Of a DNA stretch of 64,000 nucleotides, positions 19,309-30,360 are shown piece after piece. The stretch lies in contig NZ_JYDE01000017.1 of NCBI RefSeq assembly GCF_003263515.1, positions 341,321 to 405,320 of the forward strand. The letters run 5' to 3'. Position numbers and translations under genes: made by a program. Within the stretch, counting starts at the first letter, position 1. Each line of letters starts with the position of its first letter. The notes beneath the pieces were generated by a model. The model had not been told where the DNA came from, ran no database searches, and worked only from the letters and a program-made list of their open reading frames with translations. The DNA is from Rahnella inusitata. Its GTDB lineage: Bacteria; Pseudomonadota; Gammaproteobacteria; Enterobacterales; Enterobacteriaceae.

Positions 19309-20358
19309 TTAGCAGGCTGTCACTTTCCAGTTCAGTGTCTGCCCTGCCAGGAATGGAACAACGCAGTCTTCGCCCAGCGCGATTTCTTCCGGCTGAGTGA
19401 CCGCCATACGCGTCAGTTCGATGAAATCTTCATTCACCGGCAAACCGTAGAAACGCGGGCCGTTCAGTGAACAGAATGCTTCCAGGTGATGCAGCGCATT
19501 CATCTCTTCGAATACCGTAGCATAGGCAGGCATTGCCAGAGGTGCATTGAAACAACCTGCGCAGCCGCAGCTCGATTCCTTGCGGCCTTTGGTGTGAGGA
19601 GCGGAATCGGTACCGAGGAAGAAGCGATCAGCGCCGCTGGCGATTACGTTACGCAACGCTTCCTGATGAATATTACGTTTAAGAATAGGCAGGCAGAAAA
19701 GGTGTGGTCGCACGCCGCCCACCAGCATGTGGTTGCGGTTAAACATCAGGTGCTGCGGCGTAATGGTAGCACCAAGATACTGATTGCCCTCGAGAACATA
19801 CTCAGCCGCATCTTTGGTAGTGATGTGTTCGAATACAATCTTAAGTTCAGGGAACTGACGGCGAACCGGCTCCATCACTTCATCAATGAAATACGCTTCA
19901 CGATCGAAGATATCTACATGACTGTGCGTTACTTCGCCGTGGATGAGCAGTGGCATGCCGATTTTTTGCATACGTTCCAGTACCGGATAAATGGTCTTGA
20001 CGTCAGAAACACCATGCTGGGAGTTGGTCGTGGCATTGGCCGGGTAAAGTTTTGCGGCGGTGAATACGCCTTGCTCAAAACCGCGGGCGATTTCATCCGG
20101 ATCCAGAGAGTCGGTCAGATAGCAGGTCAGCAGCGGTGTGAAGTGATGGCCTGCAGGCACAGCGGCCATGATGCGCGCGCGATATGCCAGGGCAGCTTCC
20201 ACAGTGGTCACTGGCGGCGTCAGGTTTGGCATAACAATCGCACGGCCAAAAACTTCGCTGGTGAACGGTAGTACTGTACTGAGCATATCATCGTCACGAA
20301 GGTGAATATGCCAGTCATCTGGGCGGCGGATTTTCAAAACTTGCGGTGTAGCGTTCAT
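19309..20358 (-). CDS. pyrC: Dihydroorotase PyrC
   Basis: A 349-residue class II dihydroorotase (E. coli 348) that cyclises carbamoyl aspartate to dihydroorotate in pyrimidine synthesis. The metal site is visible as HIHLRD near the start, the carboxylated Lys in [27 protein letters not shown] and the GTDSAPH Asp. The flexible CGCAGCF loop is present. I start at ATG 20358, giving the E. coli-like [16 protein letters not shown] beginning; GGAG lies upstream. In E. coli, CTP levels shift the pyrC transcription start; I cannot confirm the same leader hairpin here. Confidence 0.95.
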   Translation of the reverse strand: MNATPQVLKIRRPDDWHIHLRDDDMLSTVLPFTSEVFGRAIVMPNLTPPVTTVEAALAYRARIMAAVPAGHHFTPLLTCYLTDSLDPDEIARGFEQGVFTAAKLYPANATTNSQHGVSDVKTIYPVLERMQKIGMPLLIHGEVTHSHVDIFDREAYFIDEVMEPVRRQFPELKIVFEHITTKDAAEYVLEGNQYLGATITPQHLMFNRNHMLVGGVRPHLFCLPILKRNIHQEALRNVIASGADRFFLGTDSAPHTKGRKESSCGCAGCFNAPLAMPAYATVFEEMNALHHLEAFCSLNGPRFYGLPVNEDFIELTRMAVTQPEEIALGEDCVVPFLAGQTLNWKVTAC

Positions 20359-20582
20359 CAGGCAAAACTCCGGCATTGAGAGACAAGATGTTGGGATCAG
20401 GTGCGGTAATGGGAGCATTAACGGCGGGGAACAAGAATAAGCGCAAAACCGTTGGGTTGCATCTGTTAAATAAACTTCGTATTGAAATCAATGCGGGGTA
20501 GGGGTCATAGTAGGGACAGATGTGAGTCGCCGGGCTTGCCGGAGTTACCCGCAAGCAAGACAAAAATAACAGGAGAACTACT

Positions 20583-20870
20583 ATGGAAATCAGAGTTGTT
20601 GCCACTATTGCTGCTAAACCGGAGTTTAAGGCACAGGTAACTGAAGCTTTACTTGAGGTGATTGAACCCAGCCGACAAGAAGTGGGTTGCTTGCAGTATG
20701 AGCTTCATCGGGATCTCGACAAAGAAGGAGCTTTTGTCTTTTACGAACGCTGGAAATCGGAAGACGCGCTGAACCAACATAATAAAACTGAACACTTCCA
20801 GCGCTTCGCCGCAAGTCTGGAAGGTAAGCTTGATGAGCTGACTATCCGCCGCCTTAAAACACTGGCTTGA
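20583..20870 (+). CDS. Putative quinol monooxygenase (ABM domain)
   Basis: A 95-residue protein with the antibiotic biosynthesis monooxygenase fold, a dimeric ferredoxin-like barrel: IRVVATIAAKPEFKAQVTEALLEVIEPSRQE split as strand-helix, then CLQYELHRD, FVFYERWKSEDALNQHNKTEHF. The E..W and H..T/S..H pattern is usual for the YgiN/YczJ group, which acts on quinols or serves in redox detoxification. AGGAG precedes the ATG at 20583. It stands alone between pyrC and rne, before a strong terminator. The substrate is unknown. Confidence 0.82.
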   Translation: MEIRVVATIAAKPEFKAQVTEALLEVIEPSRQEVGCLQYELHRDLDKEGAFVFYERWKSEDALNQHNKTEHFQRFAASLEGKLDELTIRRLKTLA

Positions 20871-20914
20871 TTACCCGCAGCCTTTAACTGTCTTATGCGC
20901 CGGAAGTTTCAGGC

Positions 20915-20945
20915 AATAAAAAACCCGCCGAGGCGGGTTTTTTTA
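20915..20945. terminator. Bidirectional terminator between the ABM gene and rne
   Basis: AAACCCGCC (20921-20929) and GGCGGGTTT (20932-20940) form a 9-bp stem on a tight loop, with A-rich DNA on the left and seven T on the right. It serves both convergent genes. Confidence 0.93.
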
Positions 20946-20970
20946 TACCTGTTACCAGTCTGTCAGAGTA

Positions 20971-23900
20971 TTACTCTGATGGCATTTCAGGTTTTGTTGC
21001 CGGTGCGGTAGCCGTGCTGACGGCGGCATGACCACCTGCAGAACCTTTACCCTCAAAGTCAAACTCAGGGCGAACCCAGTCGCTGTGACGAGCCGGCTCT
21101 TGCACGTAAGCTGGCGCAGGTGCTTTGGTCATCGGTGCTGTAGCATGCAGTTTGAAGCGCGGTGCAGCCGCTTCAGTGCTGATCGCCGTTTCCGCAACTG
21201 ACGCAGCTTCCACAACCGGTTGAACTTGTGCAACAGGTTCAGCCTTCACTTCAGCCTCTGGAGCCGCTACCGGTGCCTGAACCTGAATTTCTGGTTCAGC
21301 GATAACAGTGACAGGTTCCACAACAATCGGCTCTTGCGCTTTCGGTGCAACAGCAACCACTGGGGTTTCCTGTACCGGTTCAGCTGTTTCTGGTTCAACC
21401 AGAACAGGCTCATCGGCAACAGGCTGTGCAGCAACTTCAGGTGCCGCTTCTACAGGTGTTTCTTGCGGCGCAAATTCTGCAACAACAGCTTCTGGCTCAA
21501 CTTTCGCTGGTTCATTAACCGGCGTTTCCACAACAGTCTGAGGTGCAGCTTCGGTCGTTTCATTCAACACAGGAGTATTTTCCTGCGCGATTTCAACTTG
21601 CTGAGCAAGCACTTCTGGCGCTTCGGTCTCATTCACATGCTGTTCATAAGCCTGAGCAACCGGGTAGGTGATCCAGACTTTACCTGATGCCATTTCCGGA
21701 GAAACGAAAGCACCAGCCATTGGCATTGGTGATTGGGTCGGATAACGCTCATCGCGGTAGCGACGACGACGTTGACCGCTGACGCGCAGGTGACGCGGCG
21801 AACGACGTGAACGACGTGGCATACCGTTTTCACGGGCGTTGTCATTCTGGTTGTCATCGTTATCTGCTGAGTAATTGGTTTCAGCACCGGCTTCTTCATG
21901 GGAAGTGAAGGCAGGCTCAACAGGGCGTTCAGCCGGGCGACTACCGGTAATCAGCAATTGCGCAGCAGCTTCAGCTTCGTGATCCACTTCTTCTGATTCG
22001 AAGCGTACTTTTTGCGTTAACTGGCGACGCTGACGGCGTTGAGCAGGCTGACGATCTTCCTGGTCGGCATCTTCTTGTACAACAGGTGCGGAGACCACCG
22101 GCGCGGCAATTTCCTGAACCACAACATCCTGAACTTTCTCTTCCGGCTGTGTTCTGCGTTTGTCATCAGAACGGCGACGGGAGCGCTCACGGCGAGGTTG
22201 TTGCTGCTGCTCATCACGGGCGACAGTTTCAACTTCTTCGATGCGGGCTTCAGCAACAACCAGTTCCGGATTACGACGGTTACGGCGTTGATCTTCACGC
22301 GGTTCGCGGTTATTTTCGCGAGTGTCACGGCTTTCGCCACGATTGTCACGATTGTTATCACGGCCTTCACCACGATTACCACGATCGGTGCGCTCACCGC
22401 GTTCGCCATTGCGATCACGACGTCCGCCCTGACGACGCTGATTGCGGCGATCGTTGTTGCGACGGGTTTCCGCGGCTTCAGTGGTTTCTGTTTCAGCTTT
22501 AGGCACTTCAACAGGTTTAACTTCCTGCTGAGGTTCCGGTGCGAACAAGCCTTTCAGACCGCTCAACAGACGGCTGACAAACCCTGGTTTCTCAGCAACA
22601 GGCGCAGCAGGTGCATTGACTGTTGTGGTGCGTGTCTGAACTGGCTCTTCAGGAGCAGAGGTTTGTTCAAAGCCTGATGGTGGCGCTTCGCCTTGCAGGG
22701 CAAACGCGGCGAGGGCCGGTTGCTCAGGGCGACGGCGTTCAGACGGCACTTCCTCAGAAGGTTGCAGCATTTCGGCTTCGTGAATCTGCGGAAGCAGGTA
22801 GCTCAGTGCAGAAATTTCTTCGCCTTTGCGTACACGCAGAACGTGGTAGTGCGGAGTTTGCATCTGATCGTTTGGTACGATCACTGCGCGCACGCCACCC
22901 TGACGTTTTTCGATGGCATTCACCGATTCACGTTTTTCGTTCAGCAGGTAAGAGGCAATAGGTACTGGCACAATCGCATGGACTTCTTTGGTGTTTTCTT
23001 TCAGCGCTTCTTCTTCAATCAGACGCAGAATCGACAGGGACAGCGATTCGTTATCGCGCACTGTACCGGTACCGGCGCAGCGTGGGCAGATATGGTGCGT
23101 TGACTCACCCAGTGACGGGCTGAGGCGTTGACGGGACATTTCAAGCAGACCAAAGCGGGAGATGCGGCCGATTTGAATACGTGCACGGTCCTGACGAACT
23201 GCATCACGCAGACGGTTTTCAACTTCACGCTGATGACGCACAGGTGTCATATCGATGAAGTCAATAACGATCAGGCCACCCAAGTCACGCAGGCGTAACT
23301 GGCGGGCAATTTCGTCTGCGGCTTCCAGGTTGGTATTAAAAGCGGTTTCTTCGATATCGCCGCCGCGGGTTGCACGCGCGGAGTTGATGTCGATAGCAGT
23401 CAGAGCTTCAGTGCTATCGATGACAATCGAGCCACCGGAAGGCAGACGCACTTCACGCTGGAATGCAGATTCAATCTGGGATTCAATCTGGTAATGGCTA
23501 AACAGCGGTATTTCGCCAACATAAGGCTTAATTTTGCTGCTGAAGTCCGGACGGCCCAGAGCGGCAATGTGCTCTTTCGCCAGTTCGAGAACTTTTGGGT
23601 TATCGATGAGGATTTCACCGATGTCCGGGCGCAGGTAATCACGAAACGCACGAACGATAACGTTACTTTCCTGATGAATCAGGAAGGGTGCTGGGCGGCC
23701 TTCTGCGGCTTTCTTGATGGCATCCCAATGCTTAAGGCGGAAGGTCAGGTCCCACTGCAGGGCTTCTGCGGATTTACCGACGCCGGCAGTACGCACAATC
23801 AGGCCCATGCCATCAGGCAATTGCAGAGAAGATAACGCTTCTTTTAATTCAGTGCGGTCATCACCTTCAATCCGGCGGGAAATACCCCCAGCACGTGGAT

Positions 23901-24297
23901 TATTTGGCATCAGAACCAGATAGCTACCGGCCAGGCTGATAAACGTCGTCAGCGCTGCGCCTTTGTTTCCGCGTTCTTCTTTATCAACCTGAACGATCAC
24001 TTCCTGACCTTCGCGCAAAACATCTTTGATGTTCGGGCGGCCATGTGAGGAATAATTGCTAGGGAAATATTCGCGGGAAATTTCTTTCAGAGGAAGGAAA
24101 CCGTGTCGTTCTGCGCCGTAATCTACGAATGCCGCTTCCAGACTAGGTTCAATGCGGGTGATTTTACCTTTGTAAATATTCGCTTTTTTCTGCTCATGGC
24201 CCGGACTTTCAATATCCAAATCATACAGACGCTGTCCATCTACAAGGGCAACGCGCAACTCTTCTTGCTGAGTTGCGTTAATCAACATTCTTTTCAT
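20971..24297 (-). CDS. rne: Ribonuclease E
   Basis: A 1108-residue endoribonuclease E, scaffold of the RNA degradosome (E. coli 1061). The catalytic half is nearly identical to E. coli: S1 domain about residues 36-118, Mg-binding Asp303 and Asp346, zinc-link Cys404 and Cys407 in CPRC. The membrane-targeting amphipathic helix is [16 protein letters not shown] (571-586). Arg-rich RNA-binding segments follow (about 610-690 and 826-850). A Glu/Pro/Val-rich linker (875-1040) is longer than in E. coli, and the PNPase-binding tail with [15 protein letters not shown] closes the protein. A long leader suggests autoregulation. Confidence 0.97.
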   Translation of the reverse strand: MKRMLINATQQEELRVALVDGQRLYDLDIESPGHEQKKANIYKGKITRIEPSLEAAFVDYGAERHGFLPLKEISREYFPSNYSSHGRPNIKDVLREGQEVIVQVDKEERGNKGAALTTFISLAGSYLVLMPNNPRAGGISRRIEGDDRTELKEALSSLQLPDGMGLIVRTAGVGKSAEALQWDLTFRLKHWDAIKKAAEGRPAPFLIHQESNVIVRAFRDYLRPDIGEILIDNPKVLELAKEHIAALGRPDFSSKIKPYVGEIPLFSHYQIESQIESAFQREVRLPSGGSIVIDSTEALTAIDINSARATRGGDIEETAFNTNLEAADEIARQLRLRDLGGLIVIDFIDMTPVRHQREVENRLRDAVRQDRARIQIGRISRFGLLEMSRQRLSPSLGESTHHICPRCAGTGTVRDNESLSLSILRLIEEEALKENTKEVHAIVPVPIASYLLNEKRESVNAIEKRQGGVRAVIVPNDQMQTPHYHVLRVRKGEEISALSYLLPQIHEAEMLQPSEEVPSERRRPEQPALAAFALQGEAPPSGFEQTSAPEEPVQTRTTTVNAPAAPVAEKPGFVSRLLSGLKGLFAPEPQQEVKPVEVPKAETETTEAAETRRNNDRRNQRRQGGRRDRNGERGERTDRGNRGEGRDNNRDNRGESRDTRENNREPREDQRRNRRNPELVVAEARIEEVETVARDEQQQQPRRERSRRRSDDKRRTQPEEKVQDVVVQEIAAPVVSAPVVQEDADQEDRQPAQRRQRRQLTQKVRFESEEVDHEAEAAAQLLITGSRPAERPVEPAFTSHEEAGAETNYSADNDDNQNDNARENGMPRRSRRSPRHLRVSGQRRRRYRDERYPTQSPMPMAGAFVSPEMASGKVWITYPVAQAYEQHVNETEAPEVLAQQVEIAQENTPVLNETTEAAPQTVVETPVNEPAKVEPEAVVAEFAPQETPVEAAPEVAAQPVADEPVLVEPETAEPVQETPVVAVAPKAQEPIVVEPVTVIAEPEIQVQAPVAAPEAEVKAEPVAQVQPVVEAASVAETAISTEAAAPRFKLHATAPMTKAPAPAYVQEPARHSDWVRPEFDFEGKGSAGGHAAVSTATAPATKPEMPSE

Positions 24298-24886
24298 CTT
24301 AACTTACTCGTTATTTTTCCATTATTGACAGAGCTGCGGGCAAAATGACGTCATGACCGGATAAACCGTTGGCCCCGAGTCTTCTCGCAAATCGTCAACC
24401 TCACGGCTGTCGCTTGCATAGGGGCGCATTATTTCGGTAAGTCTGCTTTTGCTGTATTAAAGACACCAGCGTTGTGAAAGCAGCACTTTTATTAGGGGAA
24501 TAGCTTCTGAATTTAAGTTTACAGATCTCATTCCGTTTGCCGGCCAAGCTGCAACCCGCAGCCCGCTAATTGCTTGATTTCACATTACGTCTTACGCCAT
24601 TGCTGCGTTTTTGTGCGATCAGGCAAATCTATAATTCCTGCGTTTTCCCTAACTTAAGAGAAACAACGCGGAAAGTGACTTCATTATTCCATTGCAGGCA
24701 CTGTGATAGCAAGGTGACTTTTCCCGTTATGACCAAGAATCTTAATCATCTGCGAGGTAATGCACATTGCTCGTGCTTTTTATCTGGTTTTCTTGCAGGT
24801 TTTCCACGGTAGTTGCTGGTAAGCTATGAGTTAAGCACATAAAAATCTGTGGCGCGAATCGTGCCTGATATTTAGAATCCCGAGCC
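24298..24886. other. rne long 5' leader and divergent rne/rluC promoter region
   Basis: 589 bp without a supported gene. The minus-strand half is the rne untranslated leader; the plus-strand half must carry the rluC promoter. Matches to the E. coli rne leader are visible at 24535-24607. Past 24660 towards rluC the sequence is AT-rich with no clear operator. Confidence 0.7.
24535..24607 (-). ncRNA. rne5-type autoregulatory element in the rne leader
   Basis: On the minus strand the leader contains CAGCAATGGCGTAAGACGTA (24607-24588) and, 20 bp further on, TTAGCGGGCTGCGGGTTGCA (about 24567-24548). From memory both blocks occur in the E. coli rne 5' untranslated region, where hairpin 2 lets RNase E sense and cleave its own mRNA. 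The match is recalled, not computed; a covariance-model search for the rne5 family would settle it. Confidence 0.6.
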
Positions 24887-25849
24887 ATGAAAACTGAGAA
24901 TCCAGCTGTACAATTAATCCCCATTTCTGAAGATGAAGCCGGTCAGCGTATTGACAACTTCTTGCTAAAAATCCTAAAAGGCGTGCCGAAAAGCATGATT
25001 TATCGCATCGTGCGTAAGGGTGAAGTCAGGGTTAATAAAAAACGTATTAAGCCAGAATACAAATTATTAGACGGGGATGTCGTTCGTGTTCCGCCGGTGA
25101 GAATCGCGGAAAAAGATGAAGCGCCTGTTTCGGCCAAACTCGATAAAGTCGCGGCACTCACAGATTGCATCCTTTATGAAGACGATCATTTGCTGATCCT
25201 CAATAAGCCCTCCGGTACTGCGGTACACGGCGGCAGCGGGCTGAGCTTTGGCGTTATCGAAGGATTACGGGCATTGCGCCCGGAAGCCCGTTTCCTTGAG
25301 CTGGTTCACCGCCTGGATCGGGATACTTCCGGTGTTCTGCTGGTTGCCAAAAAGCGGTCTGCGCTGCGTTCATTACATGAGCAGTTGCGTATCAAGAGTA
25401 TGCAGAAAGACTATCTGGCACTGGTTCAGGGCGAATGGCCTTCCCATTGCAAAGTCGTACAGGCACCTTTGCTGAAAAATATTTTGCAAAGCGGCGAACG
25501 GATTGTTCGTGTGAATGCTGAAGGTAAGCCTTCTGAAACGCGATTCAAAATTGAAGAGCGCTACGAGTTTGCCACGCTGGTGAAGGCCAGTCCGGTGACC
25601 GGCAGAACGCATCAGATCCGCGTTCATGCGTTACATGCGGGGCATCCAATCGCATTTGATGATCGCTACGGTGAGCGCGAATTCGATGCCAAATTGTCTG
25701 GAACCGGCCTGAACCGTCTGTTCCTGCACGCGGCAGCACTGCGTTTTGAGCATCCGAGTACCGGCGAGACGATGCGCATTGAGGCTCCGATGGACGCCAA
25801 ACTGCGTAACTGCCTCAAGGTATTGCGTGGAAAAAGCGCGTCCCGATAA
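24887..25849 (+). CDS. rluC: 23S rRNA pseudouridine(955/2504/2580) synthase RluC
   Basis: A 320-residue RluA-family pseudouridine synthase (E. coli RluC 319). An N-terminal S4 RNA-binding domain ([18 protein letters not shown] onward, residues 20-75) precedes the catalytic domain. The catalytic Asp144 lies in [12 protein letters not shown] and the family's second block is [10 protein letters not shown]. It modifies U955, U2504 and U2580 of 23S rRNA. It is divergent from rne as in E. coli. The Shine-Dalgarno sequence before ATG 24887 is weak. Confidence 0.95.
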   Translation: MKTENPAVQLIPISEDEAGQRIDNFLLKILKGVPKSMIYRIVRKGEVRVNKKRIKPEYKLLDGDVVRVPPVRIAEKDEAPVSAKLDKVAALTDCILYEDDHLLILNKPSGTAVHGGSGLSFGVIEGLRALRPEARFLELVHRLDRDTSGVLLVAKKRSALRSLHEQLRIKSMQKDYLALVQGEWPSHCKVVQAPLLKNILQSGERIVRVNAEGKPSETRFKIEERYEFATLVKASPVTGRTHQIRVHALHAGHPIAFDDRYGEREFDAKLSGTGLNRLFLHAAALRFEHPSTGETMRIEAPMDAKLRNCLKVLRGKSASR

Positions 25850-25877
25850 GTGAATGCTTATAGCTATTTTTAGAGCG

Positions 25878-25908
25878 AAAAGGGCGCATACATTGCGCCC
25901 TTTTTTTT
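25878..25908. terminator. Terminator between convergent rluC and yceF
   Basis: AAAAGGGCGCA (25878-25888) pairs with TGCGCCCTTTT (25894-25904) and continues into an eight-T run. The A/T arms make it usable from both sides. Confidence 0.92.
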
Positions 25909-25918
25909 GTGCGTCTAA

Positions 25919-26512
25919 CTAAAGCAGCGGATTAACATTATGCCCGCGCAGCATGCCCAAAAGCGCAATCAGCGGTAAACCAATCAAGGTGTTTGGGTCA
26001 CGACCGGTCAGGCTCTCAAATAAAGTAATCCCTAACCCTTCACATTTGAAACTGCCTGCGCAGTCGTAAGGTTGCTCACGGTGCAGATAACCGGAAATTT
26101 CCTCATCGGTTAATGCCCTGAACGTGACATCAAAGGTTTCGCACAATGTCTGCGCTTGTGAAGTTCGCGCGTCGAACAGACTGAGGCCGGTATAAAAGGT
26201 CACGGTTTTACCGCTGGCAGCGCGCAGCTGACGAAAAGCATTTTCGAATGTATAGGGTTTACCGGTGATGTGGCCGTCGATGACGCAAACCTGATCAGAC
26301 CCGATAATCAGATGTTCGGGGTGCGAGTTGCTCAGTGCGAAGGCTTTAGATTGTGCCAGTCGCTGCACCAGAACCTCTGGTTTCTCAGCCTCCAGCGGCG
26401 TTTCATCAATGTCGGGTGCAGCACAGGTAAACGCGAGGCCGGTCTTATCAAGCAGCGCCTTTCTGTAGACTGACGTAGAGGCCAAAAGCAGTTTTGCAGG
26501 AAGTGTTGTCAT
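25919..26512 (-). CDS. yceF: 7-methyl-GTP pyrophosphatase YceF (Maf family)
   Basis: A 197-residue Maf/Ham1-fold nucleotide pyrophosphatase (E. coli YceF 194). The N-terminal [16 protein letters not shown] phosphate-binding motif, [18 protein letters not shown] with the catalytic acid region, and ITGKP are all present. E. coli YceF hydrolyses m7GTP, a housecleaning role. I take ATG 26512; an in-frame GTG four codons upstream (26524) is possible, and neither has a good ribosome site. Its start faces that of yceD across a 141-bp shared promoter region. Confidence 0.92.
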   Translation of the reverse strand: MTTLPAKLLLASTSVYRKALLDKTGLAFTCAAPDIDETPLEAEKPEVLVQRLAQSKAFALSNSHPEHLIIGSDQVCVIDGHITGKPYTFENAFRQLRAASGKTVTFYTGLSLFDARTSQAQTLCETFDVTFRALTDEEISGYLHREQPYDCAGSFKCEGLGITLFESLTGRDPNTLIGLPLIALLGMLRGHNVNPLL

Positions 26513-26615
26513 AATTTTTTTCACAAAGCGTAGCGTTATTCAATCGTACATTTTAAACTGTTGGCCGCTGTGGAAGCGAATATTGGTGAAAGGTGCGGTT
26601 TTGAGGCCTTTTTCT

Positions 26616-26644
26616 TTGACTCTATGTCGTTACAAAGTTAATAT
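26616..26644 (+). promoter_or_regulatory. Sigma-70 promoter of the yceD-rpmF-fab cluster
   Basis: TTGACT (26616-26621), a 17-bp spacer and TAATAT (26639-26644) make a strong promoter. Transcription would start near 26651, only about 3 bases ahead of the yceD ATG. Confidence 0.75.
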
Positions 26645-26653
26645 GCGCGCCCT

Positions 26654-27178
26654 ATGCAAAAAGTAAAATTACCCTTAGCCGTTGATGCGATTCGTACAGC
26701 CCAAAAGCGTTTAGACTACTCCGGTATCTATTCGCCTGGTCAGGTGACACGATTAGCGGCATCAGTGGTGAGCGTTGATTCTGATGTCCAAACTTCTTTG
26801 TCGTTTGATATCGACAATCTGCGTCTGGCCGTTATTAATGGTCAGTCTGATGTTACTGTGACTCTGGAATGCCAGAGATGTGGTAAGACGTTTGAGCACC
26901 AGGTTCACGCAACATATTGTTTTAGTCCTGTCCGCAATGATGAACAGGCTGAAGCATTACCGGAAGCGTACGAGCCGATCGAAGTCGATGAGTTTGGCGA
27001 AGTTGATCTGCTGGCGATGATTGAAGACGAAATCATTCTTTCACTGCCTGTCGTTCCGGTACATGAATCTGAACACTGTGAAGTGTCCGACGCGGACATG
27101 GTATTCGGTAAACTGCCTGCAGAGGTGGAGAAACCAAATCCATTTGCCGTATTAGCGAGTTTAAAGAAAAGTAATTAA
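26654..27178 (+). CDS. yceD: 23S rRNA accumulation protein YceD (DUF177)
   Basis: A 174-residue DUF177 protein (E. coli YceD 173). The start [22 protein letters not shown] matches the family, a CQRCGK motif (about residues 75-80) lies in the middle and the acidic segment [21 protein letters not shown] follows. The E. coli protein is needed for normal 23S rRNA levels; its plant homologue DUF177A has a similar role. rpmF follows after 12 bp, a pairing conserved across bacteria. There is no Shine-Dalgarno sequence, and the promoter position suggests an almost leaderless message. Confidence 0.93.
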   Translation: MQKVKLPLAVDAIRTAQKRLDYSGIYSPGQVTRLAASVVSVDSDVQTSLSFDIDNLRLAVINGQSDVTVTLECQRCGKTFEHQVHATYCFSPVRNDEQAEALPEAYEPIEVDEFGEVDLLAMIEDEIILSLPVVPVHESEHCEVSDADMVFGKLPAEVEKPNPFAVLASLKKSN

Positions 27179-27358
<180 letters not shown>

Positions 27359-27406
27359 TATTTGCCAGCTACTTATTCACGTGATAAGTGCTAGCAAGGC
27401 GATACC

Positions 27407-28441
27407 TTGACTCGTCTAACCCTCGCGTTAGATGTAATGGGCGGGGACTTCGGTCCATCCGTCACAGTGCCTGCTTCATTGCAGGCACTTATCTCTAATT
27501 CTGAATTAGACCTTCTTTTGGTCGGAATCCCCGACGCCATCACACCTTTTTTAGCCAAAACCGATCCTTCTTTGTTAGAACGAATTCGGATAATTCCTGC
27601 TGAGTCCGTCATAGCCAACGACATGCGAGCGTCGCAAGCTATACGCGCCAGTAAAGGAAGCTCAATGCGTGTGGCGCTGGAACTGATTAAAAGTGGTGAT
27701 GCACAGGCGTGCGTTAGCGCGGGAAATACCGGCGCGTTGATGGGATTAGCGAAGCTGGTTGTTAAACCCTTAGAGGGTATTGAGCGCCCGGCGCTGATGA
27801 GCGTATTGCCCAATCAGCAGCGTAGTAAAACGGTGGTGCTTGATCTGGGGGCGAATGTTGAGTGTGACAGCACGATGCTGGTTCAGTTTGCCGTGATGGG
27901 TGCAGTTATGGCGGAGCAGGTGGTGGGGATTACTCACCCTCGCGTCGCCTTACTGAACATCGGTGAAGAAGAAAGCAAAGGGCTCGATAACATCCGCGAA
28001 GCCGCTGCTATTTTAAAAAAAACCACGGCTATCAACTATATCGGCTATCTTGAAGGCAATGACCTTCTGACTGGCAAGACCGATGTGATGGTGTGTGATG
28101 GTTTCGTCGGAAATGTTACGCTTAAAACCATGGAAGGTGTAATAAGGATGTTTTTGTCACTGTTAAAATCCTCTGGAGAGGGTGGCAAGAAGGCCTGGTG
28201 GTTGAAGTGGTTGGGTCGGATTTTACAGAAGAAATTGCTAAAGCGTTTTAGCCATCTCAACCCCGACCAGTATAATGGCGCATGTTTGTTAGGATTACGC
28301 GGCATCGTTATTAAAAGCCACGGTGGAGCAAATCAGCGTGCGTTTGCTGTTGCTATCGAACAGGCCGTGCAGGCGGTGCAGCGGCAGGTCCCTCAGCGGA
28401 TCGCCGCGCGCCTTGAAGCTGTATTACCCAAGAGTGACTGA
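27407..28441 (+). CDS. plsX: Phosphate acyltransferase PlsX
   Basis: A 344-residue soluble enzyme that converts acyl-ACP to acyl-phosphate for PlsY, the entry into phosphatidic acid. The start [25 protein letters not shown] is typical, as are [12 protein letters not shown] and [12 protein letters not shown]. It begins with TTG at 27407, the same start codon as in E. coli; no ATG in frame would keep the conserved N-terminus. It is 12 residues shorter at the C-terminus than E. coli PlsX (356). A run of eight A (28015-28022) inside the gene keeps frame. Confidence 0.96.
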   Translation: MTRLTLALDVMGGDFGPSVTVPASLQALISNSELDLLLVGIPDAITPFLAKTDPSLLERIRIIPAESVIANDMRASQAIRASKGSSMRVALELIKSGDAQACVSAGNTGALMGLAKLVVKPLEGIERPALMSVLPNQQRSKTVVLDLGANVECDSTMLVQFAVMGAVMAEQVVGITHPRVALLNIGEEESKGLDNIREAAAILKKTTAINYIGYLEGNDLLTGKTDVMVCDGFVGNVTLKTMEGVIRMFLSLLKSSGEGGKKAWWLKWLGRILQKKLLKRFSHLNPDQYNGACLLGLRGIVIKSHGGANQRAFAVAIEQAVQAVQRQVPQRIAARLEAVLPKSD

Positions 28442-28447
28442 TCGTAC

Positions 28448-29401
28448 ATGTATACAAAGATTCTCGGTACGGGGAGCTATTTGCCCGTGCAAGTTCGGTC
28501 TAATGCCGACTTAGAAAAAATGGTGGATACCTCCGACGAGTGGATTGTCACCCGCACAGGTATTCGTGAACGTCGTATCGCTGCTCCGGATGAGACTGTG
28601 GCCACAATGGGCCTGCACGCAGCAGAAAAAGCACTTGAAATGGCCGGCGTCAGCGCAAGCGACGTAGGTTTAATCATTGTTGCAACAACCTCATCTTCAC
28701 ATGCTTTCCCGAGTTCAGCCTGCCAGTTGCAGAATATGCTGGGTATCAAGGATTGCGCAGCGTTCGATCTGGCCGCTGCTTGCGCAGGGTTTACCTATGC
28801 GCTGAGCGTGGCGGATCAATACATCAAGAACGGTGCAGTAAAACATGCACTGGTGATCGGTTCTGATGTGCTTTCCCGTAAACTAGATCCTCAGGATCGC
28901 GGTACGGTGATCCTCTTTGGCGATGGCGCGGGCGCAGTTTTGCTTGGTGCATCCGAAGAGCAGGGTATTATTTCCACTCACATGCACGCAGACGGCCATT
29001 ATGGCAATTTGCTGACGTTACCGTATCCAAGCCAGACTGAGCCGGAAAAACCTGCCTACGTTACTATGGCCGGTAACGAAGTCTTCAAAGTCGCAGTGAC
29101 TGAACTGGCGCATATTGTTGATGAAACGCTGACGGCGAATAATCTCGATCGTTCCGAACTTGACTGGCTGGTTCCGCATCAGGCGAACCTGCGCATCATC
29201 AGTGCCACAGCGAAAAAGCTGGGCATGGGGATGGAAAAAGTCGTGGTCACGCTGGATCGTCATGGTAATACCTCTGCGGCCTCGGTGCCTGCGGCATTTG
29301 ACGAAGCAGTGCGTGATGGCAGAATTCAGCGCGGGCAATTAGTATTGCTCGAAGCATTTGGCGGTGGCTTTACCTGGGGCTCGGCGCTGGTACGTTTTTG
29401 A
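28448..29401 (+). CDS. fabH: 3-oxoacyl-ACP synthase III FabH
   Basis: A 317-residue beta-ketoacyl-ACP synthase III, which condenses acetyl-CoA with malonyl-ACP to start fatty acid synthesis. The catalytic triad is intact and numbered as in E. coli: Cys112 in AAACAGF, His244 in VPHQANLR and Asn274 in HGNTSAAS. It starts 6 bp after plsX, and fabD follows after 18 bp. Length equals E. coli FabH. Confidence 0.97.
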   Translation: MYTKILGTGSYLPVQVRSNADLEKMVDTSDEWIVTRTGIRERRIAAPDETVATMGLHAAEKALEMAGVSASDVGLIIVATTSSSHAFPSSACQLQNMLGIKDCAAFDLAAACAGFTYALSVADQYIKNGAVKHALVIGSDVLSRKLDPQDRGTVILFGDGAGAVLLGASEEQGIISTHMHADGHYGNLLTLPYPSQTEPEKPAYVTMAGNEVFKVAVTELAHIVDETLTANNLDRSELDWLVPHQANLRIISATAKKLGMGMEKVVVTLDRHGNTSAASVPAAFDEAVRDGRIQRGQLVLLEAFGGGFTWGSALVRF

Positions 29402-29419
29402 TTTAACAGGATCATAAAA

Positions 29420-30349
29420 ATGACAAAAATTGCAGTTGTTTTCCCTGGTCAGGGTTCTCAGACGCTTGGTATGCTGGCTGATTTAGCCGCTGCGCATCCA
29501 GTTGTTGAAGAAACATTTGCCGAGGCTTCTTCGGTGCTGGGGTACGATTTATGGCAGCTGGTGCAAGAAGGGCCTGCTGAAGAACTGAATAAAACCTGGC
29601 AGACACAGCCTGCGTTGCTGGCGGCCTCCGTGGCTATCTGGCGCGTCTGGCAGCAGCAGAAAGGCACTCAGCCTGTTCTGATGGCAGGCCACAGCCTGGG
29701 GGAATATTCTGCGCTGGTCTGTGCCGGTGTGCTGGATTTCAAACAGGCAATTTCGCTGGTTGAACTGCGTGGCAAACTGATGCAGGAAGCAGTCCCTGCA
29801 GGAACAGGTGCTATGTATGCCATCATCGGTCTGGATAACGACGCGATCGCCAAAGCGTGTGAAGAGTCCGCGCAGGGTCAGGTTGTTTCTCCGGTGAATT
29901 TCAATTCACCGGGTCAGGTGGTGATTGCGGGCAACAAAGAAGCCGTTGAGCGCGCTGGTGCTGCCTGTAAGGCTGCGGGTGCAAAACGTGCGTTACCGTT
30001 ACCTGTCAGCGTGCCTTCCCACTGTGCTTTAATGAAGCCAGCGGCAGACAAAATGGCCGTTGCGCTTGAAAACATCACCTTCAGTGCACCGCAGTTCTCT
30101 GTGGTAAACAACGTTGATGTTAAAGTAGAATCCTCGCCGGAAGCCATCCGCAGCGCGTTGGTTCGTCAGTTATACAGCCCGGTACGCTGGACTGAGTCTG
30201 TCGAATTCATGGCCGCACAGGGTGTAGAGCAGTTATTAGAAGTAGGGCCGGGCAAAGTACTGACTGGTCTGACTAAACGTATTGTTGACACCCTGACAGC
30301 TGCCGCAGTGAATGACACGGCGAGTCTGGCAGCGGCGCTTGAGCAATAA
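29420..30349 (+). CDS. fabD: Malonyl-CoA-ACP transacylase FabD
   Basis: A 309-residue transacylase loading malonyl groups on ACP (E. coli 309). The nucleophile Ser92 lies in the GHSLGE elbow; VSVPSHCALM holds the catalytic His near residue 200, and the FPGQGSQ oxyanion loop is at residues 8-14. It sits in the fabH-fabD-fabG cluster, with fabG beginning 11 bp after its stop. Confidence 0.97.
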   Translation: MTKIAVVFPGQGSQTLGMLADLAAAHPVVEETFAEASSVLGYDLWQLVQEGPAEELNKTWQTQPALLAASVAIWRVWQQQKGTQPVLMAGHSLGEYSALVCAGVLDFKQAISLVELRGKLMQEAVPAGTGAMYAIIGLDNDAIAKACEESAQGQVVSPVNFNSPGQVVIAGNKEAVERAGAACKAAGAKRALPLPVSVPSHCALMKPAADKMAVALENITFSAPQFSVVNNVDVKVESSPEAIRSALVRQLYSPVRWTESVEFMAAQGVEQLLEVGPGKVLTGLTKRIVDTLTAAAVNDTASLAAALEQ

Positions 30350-30360
30350 AAGAGGATAAT

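Noticed and set aside
20440..20470. Possible PurR box upstream of pyrC (GCGCAAAACCGTT)
   Set aside because: The spacing between half sites is off by one base from the PurR consensus and several key positions mismatch.
22039..22677. 212-codon frame opposite the rne C-terminal half
   Set aside because: The translation is low-complexity Phe/Thr-rich sequence mirroring the Arg/Glu-rich codons of RNase E.
28015..28022. Run of eight A inside plsX as a possible programmed frameshift
   Set aside because: The frame is intact through the run and there is no alternative frame product or downstream stimulator.
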